Shown piece after piece: positions 45,945 through 55,319 of a stretch of DNA of 64,000 bases (position 1 is its first letter; every line of letters starts with the position of its first letter). Source of the stretch: Marinobacter caseinilyticus (GTDB lineage Bacteria; Pseudomonadota; Gammaproteobacteria; Pseudomonadales; Oleiphilaceae); NCBI RefSeq assembly GCF_011074955.1, contig NZ_WUQJ01000020.1, positions 288,705 through 352,704 of the forward strand, read 5' to 3'. Position numbers and translations under genes: made by a program. The notes below the pieces were generated by a model that ran no database searches, was not told the DNA's origin, and saw only the letters and a list, made by a program, of their open reading frames with translations.

Positions 45945-46760
45945 TTAATTCACTAGCCGCTTCACAACTACTGCGGACACGATTGCAGTCCAAACGACGG
46001 ACAAAAACAAGAAAACAGAGGTCGTCATAAGGGCAATTGGATATTGCTGTTCAGTGGTTACCTCGCCATAGCCTACAGTGGTGAATGAAACAATGGAGTA
46101 ATAGATATGCTCCAGAGCCCCCGCTCCGTTAGGGAGGCTGGTGTAGCCCGTCATTAAATAAGCGAATAAACTGATAAACCCGATAGTGACCACAAGGCAA
46201 TTGGTAATTCCATAGCCATAACCAAGCATCAGATCGTAGGCCAGCCCAAGCAGGAATTTTAGAGGTCTTTTCTTCTTTCCAAGCAATTCCTCATATCGGC
46301 GATAAAAGCGAAATCTTCGATCTGCCTGCATTGCGAAATCCTTCTGATGGATATCCATGGAATTTCGATGCAGGGACTGGAACCACCACGCATTAACGTT
46401 TGCCCAGTGATGATGCCATGAAGCGGAGAAATAGAATGACTTTGGGTCTAGGTAAGTGTCAAAAATGCTCGTTTTGTAAAGCACGCAATTATTAAAATCA
46501 CACTGATGAAATTCGCAGTGCGAAATTTTCGCGCCATTGAAAATGCAATTTTCAAATTTGCATCCATAGAAATTCCGCCCAGCAATATTTGCGTGACTAA
46601 ACAGGCACTCGCGAAATGTTACATCCTTCGTATGGCGTTGCGAATTACTGCTGGGCTCCGAAAATTCGATCTTTTTCAGTTCGACTTCTGATGCCTTCTC
46701 AACAGCAATGAGGTCTAGTGATTCTGTAACTTGCGCTGATAACTTAGGTAGTGTTTTCAT
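45945..46760 (-). CDS. Pentapeptide-repeat potassium-channel-like protein
   Basis: 271 residues in two parts. About residues 46-102 form pentapeptide-type repeats (FRECLFSHANIAGRNFYGCK, FENCIFNGAKISHCEFHQCD). About residues 185-268 form a two-helix pore module (Ion_trans_2) with the selectivity filter TTVGYGE between the helices, as in potassium channels. A cytoplasmic helical stretch with many basic residues lies between. The stop TAA is followed at once by the nucleotidyltransferase ATG. AT-rich and situated next to a type I restriction system; a role as a membrane effector is a hypothesis. Confidence 0.85.
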   Translation of the reverse strand: MKTLPKLSAQVTESLDLIAVEKASEVELKKIEFSEPSSNSQRHTKDVTFRECLFSHANIAGRNFYGCKFENCIFNGAKISHCEFHQCDFNNCVLYKTSIFDTYLDPKSFYFSASWHHHWANVNAWWFQSLHRNSMDIHQKDFAMQADRRFRFYRRYEELLGKKKRPLKFLLGLAYDLMLGYGYGITNCLVVTIGFISLFAYLMTGYTSLPNGAGALEHIYYSIVSFTTVGYGEVTTEQQYPIALMTTSVFLFLSVVWTAIVSAVVVKRLVN

Positions 46761-46993
46761 AACATACTTGTTTTGGTGACTAACGCTGCCCGGAAGCCCA
46801 ATGATCTTGCACCACTTTAGTGGACACTTTATAAACTGAGCCTTTCACAGGTGTGATGCAGAGGCAAATACTCGTTCCTTATAGAGGGAATTTGGCGAAA
46901 GCTTTGTGCGATTCGAATGTTCGCTTTTGTTTAAAAAGTGAATTTCCTGCAACTCCGCGAATGTTCATCTTCGACCTTTTTCGATCGCGCTTT
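46761..46993. other. Gap between the Cys-rich gene and the channel gene
   Basis: No gene supported. It contains the short dyad CCACTTTAGTGG near 46811-46822 and AT-rich sequence. It probably holds the promoter of the channel-nucleotidyltransferase pair, but I cannot assign boxes. Confidence 0.3.
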
Positions 46994-47707
46994 TCATCCC
47001 CTCCTTGAACCCGAACGGCGCTTCCGTTTTAGCGTAAATTTCTGAGTCTTTGGGGCTGGAGGAAGTTGTTTTACTCGCTTCTTCCCCGACTTACGGACTG
47101 GTGTCGGCTCTCTGTCTCTGGCCAGGGCCAAGTTGCCAAAGCAAGACATCTCTACAGGCCTTGCAAAGCTGTCCAACATTGAGAGCTCAAAGACGTCCTC
47201 ACGGATTTCTCGGATGTGAGCCGGAAGGTGGGCCTGAATCGATATCCTTTTACCGTATCGAGTAAGTGAGGACTTTCTCAGATATAAATTTGTTTCAACA
47301 CCATCTTTTATTACATTTAAACGCGAGAAAAACTTGTCAATTTCTGAGTCATACCGAAGCTGGACCGGCCGCCAACCTTGGTCTTCCCATGAGGAGCGGT
47401 CTTCTTGGAGGCTTAGTTTTGGGGCGGGTAGCTTCGCTGGAATACTCGTGGAATTCGTACATGGATGTTTTGGCCAGGGCGGCCCAAGTTCGTCAAAAAA
47501 TACCCGCCCGCCCTCTGGGGATTTATAAAAAAAGACAATGGCGCCACAGACAGGGCAAGAAGCATTGGGACGCGTAAAGCTCTCTCTCGACAGATCCAGT
47601 GGCGGCACCCACTGGTTATAGTCCGAGCCAACTGGGCGCTTACCGGCATGGCCGTCACCGCCCCAACCACATCGACATTCAGGTGGGTGGTTCCATGCGT
47701 TACACAT
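46994..47707 (-). CDS. Cys-rich protein of unknown function in the restriction operon
   Basis: 237 residues. The N-terminus has CNAWNHPPECRCGWGGDGH, followed by a zinc-ribbon-like CPVCGAIVFFYKSPEGGRVF and a third site ...KHPC, so zinc binding is likely. The middle is unrecognised and the C-terminus is very basic (KKRVKQLPPAPKTQKFTLKR and onward), suggesting nucleic-acid binding. It begins 30 bases after hsdR on the same strand. I have a general memory of similar proteins in bacterial accessory regions, but no function is known to me. Confidence 0.8.
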   Translation of the reverse strand: MCNAWNHPPECRCGWGGDGHAGKRPVGSDYNQWVPPLDLSRESFTRPNASCPVCGAIVFFYKSPEGGRVFFDELGPPWPKHPCTNSTSIPAKLPAPKLSLQEDRSSWEDQGWRPVQLRYDSEIDKFFSRLNVIKDGVETNLYLRKSSLTRYGKRISIQAHLPAHIREIREDVFELSMLDSFARPVEMSCFGNLALARDREPTPVRKSGKKRVKQLPPAPKTQKFTLKRKRRSGSRRG

Positions 47708-47737
47708 ATTGGTGCTCCCGATAATCCACCTTCAGCG

Positions 47738-50700
47738 CTAACCCGCCGCTGCGTCACGAGAGGCTGGCTTCGTCCGATCCAGCGCATCAAAAATTCCGTC
47801 AATCACCTGATGTTTTCCGGCGAACAATGCCTCTGGCCCGCCGGCATGAATTGACGAAAAAGGCGGTTCGTAGAGCGCAGAAGGCTCGATTACACCCCGC
47901 GATGCGAGCTGTTCAATGAGGGTTTCAACAAAACGGATTTGGGGAGCGGTCAGACTGGTATCCGAAATGAATTTTCCGAATGCCTCCTTCGCCGCTGCCT
48001 CGTCCATGCCCACCAAACTGCGGACGAAATAAGGGAGCGAGGGCGCGCCTGAACGCTCCAACAATCCAGACAACAGAGACTGGCCATCATCCTCACCCAG
48101 ATCGATGAGCATCTGTTCCAGGGCTTGCAGATCCTGCTCCGTCAGCGGGCGATTTTTCCGCAGGCGCTGAATCACAATGTTGTCGAGGTGGCTGCGAAGA
48201 TAATCCGTCACCTTTTTCTCGAACTGAACGCTGGTCATCTTGGGAATATCCACGACCGGGTCGTCACGGACGCCGATAATTTCGTCTTCAAAATCCGTGT
48301 AGACAATTTTGCGTTCTTTCTTATCCAGGAATGGGGTAAGGCCTCGCAGACGAAGGCGAAGATCCTCCAGTGTCGGAACGTCCATGCCCTCCCAAAACTC
48401 GGGACTTTGCACCGCCTGAATAAAATCGAGCTGATTCTTCACCGCTGGAATGCCCGTTTTCTCTTCCAGCTTCATCGCGATTTCAATCACCTTATTGCGG
48501 TGATTTTCAAACGTGGACGCGTCTGAATTCAGCAGCGCGGTTTGCATGCGCAACGCAGTGAGATCGAACATTCGGGAACGGATGTCATCGTTTTCCAGCT
48601 CTGAGGGCAGTCCAGCTACGTCGTTCGCCAGCATCATCTGATCTTCATCGCTCAGCTCGGACCAGGAATTGGCGTCCTGAAAACGCTCAACAACCTGCTG
48701 CTTCATGCGAACAATGAAGTTTTCCGTGTTCATGGCGCTCACTTCACCGTGCAAATCTCGGGTGAGATGCCCGGTCACGGCCTGCTCAGGATCAAACTCT
48801 TCAGCCTCTTGCAGCTGCTTGAGTAACTGAACACGGGCGCGGAAGAGTCGAATTCCCAATGAAGGGGTGTTGCCCGCTTCGATGCCCTGAGGGTTCTCCC
48901 GGAAGAAATCGAAGTTGTAGCAGAAATCGAAAATCCGAAAGTCCTGCTTGTCCTGATCGGGGCCATAAAGGTCCGGGCACAGACGCGTGCCTCGCCCGAT
49001 CATTTGCCAAAACTTGATCTTGGAGTACACGGGTTTGAAGAACACCAGATTCACCACTTCGGGCACGTCGATACCGGTGTCCAGCATGTCCACGGAAATG
49101 GCTATGTGAGGCGGTTTGTCCTTCTGCGAGAAGTCGTCGATCAGGCTCTGGGCATACTTGCCTTTGTGGGAGATTACCCGGGCGAACTGGCCCGCATGCT
49201 TTGGGTAATGGTGATTGAAGCGCGTCTCGATAAATTCTGCGTGTTCCTGGTTACGGGCAAAGATGATCGTCTTACCGAGGCGATCACCACCTTCTAACCG
49301 GTGGCCATGCTCCATCAGGTGCTGCAAACCCTTATCAACGGTGTCCTTGTTGAACAACCAGTTGTTGAGCGCGGATGCATTGACTCGCTCGGGGATGTCG
49401 GCCCCGTCCTCGGCATCGCCCCACTCCAGTTCTTCCCACTGAGCCTTTTCTTCATCAGTCAGTGAGTCGTAACTGATGCCCTCTCTCGGGAACCGAAGAT
49501 CAACCTGTTGAACCCGAGGTGGAACCAGAAAGCCATCGCTGACCGCTTTGTCCAGCTCATAGGCGTCCGTGGGAACGCCCTGCTCCAGGTCGAACAGGTC
49601 GTAGGTGTTTTTGTCCACCTGTTCGCGCGGCGTAGCGGTAAGGCCGAACAGCATAGAATCAAAATACTGGAAGATCGCTTTGTAGCGCTGGTAGACCGAG
49701 CGATGGGCCTCATCAATCACGATCAGGTCGAAATGACCGACCCCAAACCTCGCCTCGTCCGTATCGCTACCGCGATTGGCATCAATCAGCCCCATCATCG
49801 TGGGATAGGTGCACAGGTACACCCGGCCTTCCGTGTCCTTCTCGGTGACCAGGTTCACCGGGCTGGATTCCGGCAAGTGCGCTTTGAAGGCATTCACCGC
49901 CTGATTTACCAGCGACACCCGGTCAGCCAGAAACAGGACCCGCTTGACCCAGTTGGCGCGCTGAAGCACATCCGCCAGTGCGATAGCGGTACGGGTTTTA
50001 CCCGTGCCAGTAGCCATCACCAGTAGCGCCTTACGCTGGGCATTCTTGAGCTGCTCGAAGATGCTGCCGATGGCCCGCTTCTGGTAATAGCGCTCGACGA
50101 TATCGGTATTGATGGCCGCCACATCCAGCGGCTTGCGGCTCTCGCGGCGACGAATCAGCCGGGTGAGTTCGTCTTTCTTGTAAAAGCCTGCCACCTCGCG
50201 AGGAGGATAGGCCTTATCATCCCAAAGCCAGGTGTCGTAACCGTTGGTGTAGAAAATCAGTGGGCGCTGACCGTGCATCTGTTCCAGGCAGTCCGCATAG
50301 AGCTTGGCCTGCTGCTGGCCCACCGTGGCATCCACCGTGGTTTTCTTGGCTTCCACTACCGCCAGAGGCTTGCCGTCGTCATCCCAGAGCACATAGTCCA
50401 CATAACCGATGCCCTTGTTGTTGGGCATGCCGGTGACTTCGTATTCCCGGTCGCGTTCCTGATCAAGCGGCCATCCGGCACGCTGTAACTCCAGGTCAAT
50501 CAGGTAACGGCGGGTATCGGCTTCCGAGTAATCATGGGTGTCCGGTTCCTGCTCCCGCGTTTCGCGCAGCTGAGCCAGTTCCTCTCGCAATGCCTGTAGC
50601 TCTTCATCCAGCGCATCCCGTTCTTTCTGTTGTTTGAGCCCGGCCTCATGTTGCGCAGCAAGCTTTTCTTCCAACGCCTTGAGTTCGGTACGTGGGACGA

Positions 50701-51142
50701 CCTGGGATTTGTCCAGCGGCTGCGGCACACGGTCATCGCGCCAGGCGGCGCCTTCGCGGGTTGCCGAGGGTGTGTAAGTGCGCACCAGCCAGTAACAGAC
50801 ATGGTGCAGCTCCTTCACTACCGGCATGGCGTGCTGGGTTTCAATGGGTTTGGTCTGGTGGACGGCGATGTTGCCCACCTTTTGAATTACTCGCGCCTTC
50901 TGAAACACTGCCTCTGGCAACAGGTTCATGAAGGTGGGTTCGTGGAGCAGCGCGCCCAGCTTGTTGTCATAGGGCATGCGCAGGCTGGCGTCATGGCGAT
51001 AGAGCCAGTGCACCGCCGCTTCCAGCGCGAATCGGGCATGGAAACAGGCAGCGCGGGGATCTCCGAGGATATGGCCTTCCGCCAGCGTGGCAGCCTGACT
51101 TAACTCCTTGAAATCGTTGGGCAGGAAGGCGAAGTTGGTCAT
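47738..51142 (-). CDS. hsdR: Type I restriction enzyme, R subunit (EcoEI-like)
   Basis: 1134 residues. Order: DUF4145-like N-terminal domain (CFHARFALEAAVHWLYRHDA), a coiled coil near 165-200, the PD-(D/E)xK nuclease (YVDYVLWDDDGKPLAVVEAK, about residues 246-266), then the translocase with Walker A MATGTGKT (about 377), DEAH box LIVIDEAHRS (about 473) and QMIGRGTRLCPDLYG motif VI, and the EcoEI-type C-terminal domain. It cuts foreign DNA lacking the methylation set by HsdM/HsdS. It starts six bases after hsdS ends; full length and no sign of decay. Confidence 0.97.
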   Translation of the reverse strand: MTNFAFLPNDFKELSQAATLAEGHILGDPRAACFHARFALEAAVHWLYRHDASLRMPYDNKLGALLHEPTFMNLLPEAVFQKARVIQKVGNIAVHQTKPIETQHAMPVVKELHHVCYWLVRTYTPSATREGAAWRDDRVPQPLDKSQVVPRTELKALEEKLAAQHEAGLKQQKERDALDEELQALREELAQLRETREQEPDTHDYSEADTRRYLIDLELQRAGWPLDQERDREYEVTGMPNNKGIGYVDYVLWDDDGKPLAVVEAKKTTVDATVGQQQAKLYADCLEQMHGQRPLIFYTNGYDTWLWDDKAYPPREVAGFYKKDELTRLIRRRESRKPLDVAAINTDIVERYYQKRAIGSIFEQLKNAQRKALLVMATGTGKTRTAIALADVLQRANWVKRVLFLADRVSLVNQAVNAFKAHLPESSPVNLVTEKDTEGRVYLCTYPTMMGLIDANRGSDTDEARFGVGHFDLIVIDEAHRSVYQRYKAIFQYFDSMLFGLTATPREQVDKNTYDLFDLEQGVPTDAYELDKAVSDGFLVPPRVQQVDLRFPREGISYDSLTDEEKAQWEELEWGDAEDGADIPERVNASALNNWLFNKDTVDKGLQHLMEHGHRLEGGDRLGKTIIFARNQEHAEFIETRFNHHYPKHAGQFARVISHKGKYAQSLIDDFSQKDKPPHIAISVDMLDTGIDVPEVVNLVFFKPVYSKIKFWQMIGRGTRLCPDLYGPDQDKQDFRIFDFCYNFDFFRENPQGIEAGNTPSLGIRLFRARVQLLKQLQEAEEFDPEQAVTGHLTRDLHGEVSAMNTENFIVRMKQQVVERFQDANSWSELSDEDQMMLANDVAGLPSELENDDIRSRMFDLTALRMQTALLNSDASTFENHRNKVIEIAMKLEEKTGIPAVKNQLDFIQAVQSPEFWEGMDVPTLEDLRLRLRGLTPFLDKKERKIVYTDFEDEIIGVRDDPVVDIPKMTSVQFEKKVTDYLRSHLDNIVIQRLRKNRPLTEQDLQALEQMLIDLGEDDGQSLLSGLLERSGAPSLPYFVRSLVGMDEAAAKEAFGKFISDTSLTAPQIRFVETLIEQLASRGVIEPSALYEPPFSSIHAGGPEALFAGKHQVIDGIFDALDRTKPASRDAAAG

Positions 51143-51148
51143 AGTCCG

Positions 51149-52300
51149 TTATAACTCCCCGGAGAATGCTCTTTTTTTGAGCGAGGAAAATAGTCTATCG
51201 AGTTCATCAAGATGCTGATTCAGCTGAGTAGACTGTTTGTTCACCGAACGGACTATCGCCGCATATTGAACCTGGAGTTCCTTCGGAGGCACTAGCACCG
51301 GAAGCGACTTCAAGTTTTTCCAATAGACAGCGAAAACGTTTGTTGTTCCAGACTTTCGCTGCTCCAGCTCTCGGGAAACTCTTGAGAAAAGGAATTGAGT
51401 GGCAACAACTTCGGGACAAACCGAATCAATGAATCGAATACGCATAAGATTATTATTAAAAAGCCACCCCTCAGGCCCCGTATAAATACATGACTTACCA
51501 ACCAACTCTTTCGAATTACGAGTATTGAATAGAAAATCACCTGGCATAAGCGACGAGGCTTCAATCTCTTTCTGACTGGCTTCTGTGAACTGCACTTTAT
51601 TTGCTAGGAACCTTCCGTCTTTGCTAACAGCGTCCATCCTCACATAGGGAATAGTACAGCCCCAGTCAAATTCTTTGGATGAACGCACCAACCCGATTTT
51701 TGAATCCGAAACGATCTCTTCAAGAGGAAGCTCGTCCCACCCTTTGGGATTTCGAACCGGATCACCAAAGAGATCGACAAAGGTGGATTGAAGGAGCGCA
51801 TCGAGTTGGGTGCGGGACTCGCGGCGTTTGGCTCGCAGCGCGTCCGCCGCATCCAGAATTTTCGCAATGCGTTTTTGTTCTCCCAGAGGAGGAAGTGGGA
51901 CTTGGATTTCATTGAGTTTCTTTACTGACAAGTGTTTGACGGTCACGAAAGGAGTTGAATCCTCGATTTTCTTGAGAGCAATAGGAAGGAACCGAGCCAA
52001 GTAAGACCTATCAACATCCTCAGAAACTTCATCGATCTTGCAGACCCGTTGGTTGAGCAATGCTTTACCAGCCGTCCATCGCGCCAAATTGAACTCGCCG
52101 TCCATACCGATTAAATAGTCGCCATCATCGATTATATATCGGTCACTGTACTCCCCAGAGTAATAGGTCTCTGAATATCCCCGAGTTACATCCCTTATTC
52201 TGATCACAGGCATACCATTGCCCGAATCATTAAAATGGGAGGACTTAAAAGCAAATCCAGAAAGAAAGGAAACGTGATCGCCAAGTCTCTGGGTAATCAT
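51149..52300 (-). CDS. hsdS: Type I restriction enzyme, specificity subunit
   Basis: 383 residues with two target-recognition domains, each ended by a helical spacer: first VPLPPLGEQKRIAKILDAAD (about residues 134-153), second LVPPKELQVQYAAIVRSVNK near the C-terminus. It decides the split DNA recognition site. Its ATG overlaps the hsdM stop (ATGA). The gene is more AT-rich than hsdM and hsdR, as usual for the variable recognition domains. Recognition site not predictable here. Confidence 0.95.
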   Translation of the reverse strand: MITQRLGDHVSFLSGFAFKSSHFNDSGNGMPVIRIRDVTRGYSETYYSGEYSDRYIIDDGDYLIGMDGEFNLARWTAGKALLNQRVCKIDEVSEDVDRSYLARFLPIALKKIEDSTPFVTVKHLSVKKLNEIQVPLPPLGEQKRIAKILDAADALRAKRRESRTQLDALLQSTFVDLFGDPVRNPKGWDELPLEEIVSDSKIGLVRSSKEFDWGCTIPYVRMDAVSKDGRFLANKVQFTEASQKEIEASSLMPGDFLFNTRNSKELVGKSCIYTGPEGWLFNNNLMRIRFIDSVCPEVVATQFLFSRVSRELEQRKSGTTNVFAVYWKNLKSLPVLVPPKELQVQYAAIVRSVNKQSTQLNQHLDELDRLFSSLKKRAFSGEL

Positions 52301-53781
52301 GAAAGAAGCGCCTCCAGCTCTCTTCTCCCATTCGCTATTTGCTCATCGAGTTCTTCCAACCTCTCGAGAATTACCTGCGGAGGGTCATATTCCACCGCCT
52401 CATACTCCACTTCGTTGTAGCGGTTGATGGACAAGTCATAGTCGTTGCCGGCGATTTCCTCGCGAGGAACCAGAAAGCTCTGCTCGGTGCGTTTGCGTTC
52501 ACCTTCGTTGGCACGGTTGTGCCAGCGGGCCAGAAGATCAGGCAGGTCGGTCTTGTTCGGCTGCGGGGTACGCTTGTCGTCGAGCGAAAAGCCGTCTGCC
52601 TGCATATTGTAGAACCAGACGTTGTCCGTACCGCCAGAGTTGGTTTTGGTGAAAACCAGGATGGCGGTGGAAACCCCGGCGTAGGGTTTGAACACACCTG
52701 ATGGCATTGCCACGATGGCATCCAGTTTGTGATTTTCCACCAGCATTTTCCGGATGCTCTTGTGGGCATTGGAAGATCCGAATAACACACCGTCCGGCAC
52801 GATGACCGCCGCGCGGCCGCCGGTTTTCAACAGGCGCAGGAACAGGGCGATAAATAGTAGCTCTGTCTTTTTCGTCTTTACCGTTTGCAGCAAATCCTTG
52901 GCGGTGGACTCGTAGTCCAGGCTGCCGGCAAAGGGCGGATTGGCAAGGATCAGTGAGTACTTTTCCTCATCCGAGTCATCCGCCTGCGCCAGAGAATCTT
53001 TGTAATTGATGTCCGGGTTTTCTACGCCGTGCAGCAGCATGTTCATGCTGCCGATCCGCAGCATGGTGGTATCAAAGTCGTAGCCGTGGAAGGTCGACTC
53101 ATTGAAGCGGCGGCGGGCGTCTTCATCCTTGTAGATGGTTTCGCTGTGGTGCTGCTGGATGTATTCGGAGGCGGCCACCAGAAAACCCGCTGTTCCACAG
53201 GCTGGATCGCAGATAACGTCTTTTGGAGTGGGTGCGGTCATATCCACCATCAGCTTGATGATGTGGCGAGGGGTGCGGAACTGGCCGTTCTGACCTGCGC
53301 TCGCGATTTTGCCCAGCATGTATTCATACAGGTCGCCCTTGGTGTCGGCATCGGACATGTCGATACTATCGAGCTGATCCACCACGTTTGCCAGCACCCG
53401 CGGGGTGGGCATCATGAACAGCGCGTCTTTCATGTGGTGGGTGTAGGTGCTCCCACCCTCGCCATCGTCTTCGCCCTTGTTACCGATGGTTTTGATAAAC
53501 GGGAAAACCTCGTCCTTGACCGTATTGAACATGCTCTCCGGCGCGGCGTCTTTGAAGCGGGACCAGCGCAGGTGGTCCTGATCGGCGCTGAACACAGGGT
53601 CTTCGATGGGCTGATTCAGGCGCTGTGCTTTGCGCTCTTTGAGCGTATGCAGTTCATCCAGGCGTTTAATGAACAGCAGATAGGTGAGCTGCTCGACCAC
53701 GGAGATGGGATTTGAAATACCTCCGGACCACATGGTGTCCCAGATTTTGTCGATTTTAGATTTTAGTTCGCCGGTGATCAT
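52297..53781 (-). CDS. hsdM: Type I DNA methyltransferase subunit
   Basis: 494-residue adenine methyltransferase. N-terminal helical domain HsdM_N (IWDTMWSGGISNPISVVEQL), S-adenosylmethionine motif CDPACGTAGFLVAASEYI (about residue 194) and catalytic LANPPFAGS (NPPF, about residue 280). Methylates adenine at sites chosen by HsdS. It lies 59 bases after the DUF4268 gene and overlaps hsdS by four bases. Confidence 0.97.
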   Translation of the reverse strand: MITGELKSKIDKIWDTMWSGGISNPISVVEQLTYLLFIKRLDELHTLKERKAQRLNQPIEDPVFSADQDHLRWSRFKDAAPESMFNTVKDEVFPFIKTIGNKGEDDGEGGSTYTHHMKDALFMMPTPRVLANVVDQLDSIDMSDADTKGDLYEYMLGKIASAGQNGQFRTPRHIIKLMVDMTAPTPKDVICDPACGTAGFLVAASEYIQQHHSETIYKDEDARRRFNESTFHGYDFDTTMLRIGSMNMLLHGVENPDINYKDSLAQADDSDEEKYSLILANPPFAGSLDYESTAKDLLQTVKTKKTELLFIALFLRLLKTGGRAAVIVPDGVLFGSSNAHKSIRKMLVENHKLDAIVAMPSGVFKPYAGVSTAILVFTKTNSGGTDNVWFYNMQADGFSLDDKRTPQPNKTDLPDLLARWHNRANEGERKRTEQSFLVPREEIAGNDYDLSINRYNEVEYEAVEYDPPQVILERLEELDEQIANGRRELEALLS

Positions 53782-53840
53782 GACTGCGTTGGTTCTCTTT
53801 GGATGTGTAAATACTGTGGCATCAGTGCCGGTGCCTGGAA

Positions 53841-54986
53841 TCAGCCAGCTCTCGTTTTTAAGGCAGCACCAGCGTCTTTAAGCGGTTTTCTCAATGTTTT
53901 CTCAAACCGGACGATGTGCTCCGACAGCCAATCAATCATGGCAGGCCAGTTGTCCTCATCGTAACCGTCCACTGCTTTCGCGTATTGAATTCGGCAGGCT
54001 TTTCGCTCGGGCAGATCCGCCCAGATAAGCGGCTGACCAAATTCAGCCTCGATGTCTGCTTTACGCTCTTTCATGAACTCGAACATGAACTTATTTTCGT
54101 CGGCGTCTGCACGCTGGAAGGTCAGTTCCACCCTGATTTCTTTCTTGGCGAAAATCAAAGCGTAGCTCACTGAGGAGATACCGGTTGACGCAGATAGCCA
54201 ATGATCTTTCCCGGGGTTGATGTTGTCGTATAGGGAGCATTCGCTGTGTTTTATCTTCTCCAGCGCTTGCTCCCAGAATTTTAACCTCAGCCGCTGGCTG
54301 TTTCTGAGTTCATCCGTTACGGATTTTTCTTCGGCTTCTTTTACCGCCATGCCCACCATAAAGTCGCGGGATTCGGGCGTCGGGATGATCTGTTCAACAT
54401 TCAAGAAAAGATCGTCGCCGGAGGCGTATGGTGTCACTTTGAAGCACTGGCAGGCGATTTCAAACTGGCTAAGCCATAACACCACATTGGTGACTTCTTT
54501 GCGGAATTTAGCTGCCACGAATATCAGGCGTTGGGAACGGGTGCGGTTGATGCTGGCTTCTTTGAGATCCTCCACGCCAAGAAATTCAGAAAGTTTTTCT
54601 TCCGCATTCAGCGGTTCCGAGTCGCGGGGCCTGAAATTCTGGTTGAGATATCGCTGATAGATATCAATGACCTGGGCACGGCTCAGATTCGCGCAGTAGC
54701 TGGCGTACTTCAGCGCCTGCCAGACCACATCCCGTCCCGAATCATCCAGCTTATTTTCGATAATGACCAAGTTGCCGTCCTTGTCGAGAGCGAGTAGATC
54801 CAGGCGTTCACGGGTATCGTCGAAACCGTCGAACTCTTTCTGGATGAACAGCAGCTCTTCGCCGAAGGCTTCGGGGGCGTTTTCGAGCCATTCCTGCAAG
54901 TGATCTCGCTCGGAAATTTTAAGTTCTGAGAATCGCTTTACCGCCAGCGGAGTTATGCGATTGGCTTCTGAGTCAATTCTGTACAT
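53841..54986 (-). CDS. DUF4268 protein with PD-(D/E)xK-like nuclease motif
   Basis: 381 residues. The N-terminal part contains RLDLLALDKDGNLVIIENKL (about residues 63-82), which fits the D-(14)-E-x-K core of PD-(D/E)xK nucleases with E-N-K, and a following Q...YASYC. The C-terminal part is DUF4268-like (IRVELTFQRADADENKFMFE). Such proteins are often found with restriction and other defence genes. It heads the hsdMSR gene set and probably shares its transcript. It may be an extra nuclease or a regulator; not shown. Confidence 0.8.
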   Translation of the reverse strand: MYRIDSEANRITPLAVKRFSELKISERDHLQEWLENAPEAFGEELLFIQKEFDGFDDTRERLDLLALDKDGNLVIIENKLDDSGRDVVWQALKYASYCANLSRAQVIDIYQRYLNQNFRPRDSEPLNAEEKLSEFLGVEDLKEASINRTRSQRLIFVAAKFRKEVTNVVLWLSQFEIACQCFKVTPYASGDDLFLNVEQIIPTPESRDFMVGMAVKEAEEKSVTDELRNSQRLRLKFWEQALEKIKHSECSLYDNINPGKDHWLSASTGISSVSYALIFAKKEIRVELTFQRADADENKFMFEFMKERKADIEAEFGQPLIWADLPERKACRIQYAKAVDGYDEDNWPAMIDWLSEHIVRFEKTLRKPLKDAGAALKTRAG

Positions 54987-54989
54987 TCG

Positions 54990-55121
54990 TTACCTCTGAA
55001 CCAAAAGTCCACCAATAAATGCTGACACGATTTCTTCGGTGGCATCGCCGCACGCGTTGCCCGAATCCCTTTTCAGGTTGGCAACCAGATCCTTATTGAG
55101 CAAGCGTCGCAGGACTTTCAT
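54990..55121 (-). CDS. Possible 43-residue small protein upstream of the DUF4268 gene
   Basis: ATG 55121 to TAA 54990, ending three bases before the DUF4268 ATG. The product has MKVLRRLLNKDLVANLKRDS and a C-terminal hydrophobic segment (EEIVSAFIGGLLVQR). The residue mix is protein-like, but no ribosome site precedes the ATG; the frame is open to a TAG at 55161, with a TTG at 55148. It could be a leader peptide coupled to DUF4268 or the tail of a decayed gene. Confidence 0.33.
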   Translation of the reverse strand: MKVLRRLLNKDLVANLKRDSGNACGDATEEIVSAFIGGLLVQR

Positions 55122-55319
55122 CGTTGATTCGCTGGCAATCTGTGGCAAGCCCCTAATATCCTAGACGCCCGATAGCTGCTTATGGACTTCCCCCGGGTGA
55201 ATTGGAGACTCCTAGCTTACGATCATTATACGCACGTTTTCTAATCATAGGTTTTTGTACGTGATTTTGAACACACAACAATAGCGAGCTGAAGGGTTTT
55301 CGGAGAGCTGTCCAAGTGT

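Noticed and set aside
46811..46834. CCACTTTAGTGGACAC motif resembling the end of some IS elements
   Set aside because: No matching inverted end or transposase sequence nearby.
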